Assembly: GCA_963579995.1 (NCBI GenBank)
Contig: CAUZIY010000066.1
Span: 1-15,515 of the forward strand
Reading direction: 5' to 3'
DNA: 15,515 bases
Origin: UBA6626 sp963579995
GTDB lineage: Bacteria; Planctomycetota; Phycisphaerae; Phycisphaerales; Phycisphaeraceae
Part shown: positions 14,443-15,515 of the stretch, piece by piece
Layout: each line of letters begins with the position of its first letter
How positions within the stretch are numbered: the first letter of the stretch is position 1
Translations under genes and position numbers: made by a program
Notes under the pieces: model-generated
The model's database searches: none
Seen by the model: the letters and a program-made list of their open reading frames with translations, nothing else
What the model was told of the DNA's origin: nothing

Positions 14443-15515
14443 TGGTAGCCTCCAATCGGGCATTCCCAGATATGTCTTGAATCGGCTGAAACGCGTAGAC
14501 CACACCATCCTCACCACCGATCACAATCATACCGTTCGCCACCGCAGGTGAACTGACCAGTTTAGCACCTATCTGATAGGTCCATATCACGCTACCGTCC
14601 ACCATGCTGAGCAGGTAAATCCAGCCATCAGCTGAACCCACAATCACCCGATCACCACAAACAACCGGTGAACCTTCAACCTTACCGCGGGTGTTAAATT
14701 TCCAAATCAACCGGCCGTTTTCCTGGTTGACACAATAGATGCGACGCGCTGCGGAACCAAACACCAGGGCTGAGCCCGCCTCCCAGAAACCAGGAGATGA
14801 AAAGAATGGAAAATCAAGATCCTCAAACTTCCATTTGATGTCCTGTGCCCGTAGATCAACCTTTATGAACTGGTTGCCGTAGTGACCGATGTAGCCTGAT
14901 TGACCTTCGAGGGCAATGGTTCCAGCAATCGGAGCATTTAATTCAACTCGCGCCAGTTGCACTCCCTTGGAAATAGAAACCACGTAAATACCACCGTCGC
15001 AGGCGCCAAAATAAGCGTGGTCCCGATCAACCGCAGCACCACCGTTCACATAGTTTTCGGTTGGAACTCGCCAGTACAGTTCCCCAGTAGCAGCATCAAT
15101 ACAATACAGATGATTATCATAACTGCCAACCAGAATACCTCCTGCCTCGTGCCCCTCGAGTGGTGTCCAGTTTGCACTGCCGATAATTTTATCTTCCGTT
15201 GGGTATTTCCAGGCTACCGTACCGGTGGCCGCTTCAATGGCGTATAGTTGACCATCGAACGATCCCACATAGACATGATTGTCGACAACAATTGGTGGCG
15301 CTTCAATGGCACCATGGGTCTTCACCTCCCATCGCTTAACCCCACTTTGCAAATCAATTGCATACAAACATTGGTCATTGGATCCAATGAACACCAAATT
15401 CCGGCTGATCACAGGAGAGGACTTTACTGATCCACCTGTCTTAAAGGTCCAGGTCAGCTCGTAATCGTCTGCCAGTGTGCCTGGTGCCACACCACGAAAC
15501 TGGCTGCCGCCCCGA
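14432..15515 (-). CDS. PQQ-type (BamB-like) beta-propeller repeat protein, N-terminus cut by window edge
   Basis: At least 360 residues of an all-beta propeller, open at the window edge. Eight repeat units can be counted, each ending in a pattern such as VGSxDGxLYAIDxxxGxxxW; examples are IGSNDQCLYAIDLQSG, VGSFDGQLYAIEAATG and VGSADGWIYLLSMVDG. Blades 4 to 6 are more degenerate, and the last lacks the closing tryptophan. The N-terminal YELTWTF strand would complete it by ring closure. The frame continues upstream of a GTG at 15490 through QFRG, reminiscent of the WPQFRGP opening of planctomycete PQQ-repeat proteins, so the GTG is probably not the true start and a signal peptide is expected outside. 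Such proteins are usually exported scaffolds or PQQ-binding; cofactor binding cannot be judged here. Its stop overlaps the radical SAM gene by 11 nt, tying it to the array. Confidence 0.88.
   Translation of the reverse strand, partial: RGGSQFRGVAPGTLADDYELTWTFKTGGSVKSSPVISRNLVFIGSNDQCLYAIDLQSGVKRWEVKTHGAIEAPPIVVDNHVYVGSFDGQLYAIEAATGTVAWKYPTEDKIIGSANWTPLEGHEAGGILVGSYDNHLYCIDAATGELYWRVPTENYVNGGAAVDRDHAYFGACDGGIYVVSISKGVQLARVELNAPIAGTIALEGQSGYIGHYGNQFIKVDLRAQDIKWKFEDLDFPFFSSPGFWEAGSALVFGSAARRIYCVNQENGRLIWKFNTRGKVEGSPVVCGDRVIVGSADGWIYLLSMVDGSVIWTYQIGAKLVSSPAVANGMIVIGGEDGVVYAFQPIQDISGNARLEATNGR
14449..14453 (-). promoter_or_regulatory. Shine-Dalgarno site that fixes the radical SAM start
   Basis: GGAGG on the minus strand, six nucleotides before the ATG at 14442, lies within the last codons of the beta-propeller gene. 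It decides for this start over an upstream candidate at 14517, which would add 25 residues with no family resemblance. Confidence 0.75.

Noticed and set aside
14443..14517. Longer start of the radical SAM gene at 14517
   Set aside because: No ribosome binding site, deep overlap with the beta-propeller gene, and a GGAGG well placed for the ATG at 14442.

Overview
This is about 15.5 kb of bacterial chromosome with roughly even base composition, densely packed with genes and mostly transcribed leftward. Three gene types point to Planctomycetota: a PQQ-type beta-propeller whose truncated start carries a QFRG stretch, a roughly 1,100-residue FtsX-type permease, and a GT4 glycosyltransferase with a CGSCLRD N-terminus. 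The lineage is inferred from gene style; there is no rRNA or other marker gene here.

The left part (1-2.7 kb) holds two leftward genes, a phytanoyl-CoA dioxygenase-like enzyme followed closely by dephospho-CoA kinase (coaE). They are divergent from a rightward sugar phosphate isomerase/epimerase-like gene. A weak promoter candidate lies in the divergent gap. The isomerase gene converges on the long leftward array that fills the rest of the window.

That array runs from the right edge to 2795, in transcription order: PQQ beta-propeller (cut by the window edge), HemN-like radical SAM protein, UbiC-type chorismate lyase, FAD-dependent halogenase-like oxidoreductase, GT4 glycosyltransferase, hotdog thioesterase, PaaK-like aryl-CoA ligase, ABC ATPase, large ABC permease, an unlisted 53-residue protein with a near-perfect ribosome binding site, and an acetoacetate decarboxylase-fold protein. 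Many junctions overlap (ATGA or 11 nt) or have gaps under 60 nt. The largest is the 99-nt gap before the thioesterase.

Taken together, the array looks like a route to an aromatic compound. Chorismate would be cleaved to hydroxybenzoate, which would be activated as a CoA or acyl thioester. It could then be oxidised or halogenated, glycosylated, and exported or inserted into an envelope layer by the FtsX-type transporter. Planctomycetes generally make menaquinone, so a chorismate lyase next to an aryl-CoA ligase suggests specialised metabolism rather than ubiquinone synthesis. No ketosynthase or carrier protein is visible; if one exists it lies outside the window. The pathway is an inference from family memberships.

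No tRNA, rRNA, CRISPR array, insertion sequence or clear rho-independent terminator was seen, and no gene-free stretch exceeds 300 bases.
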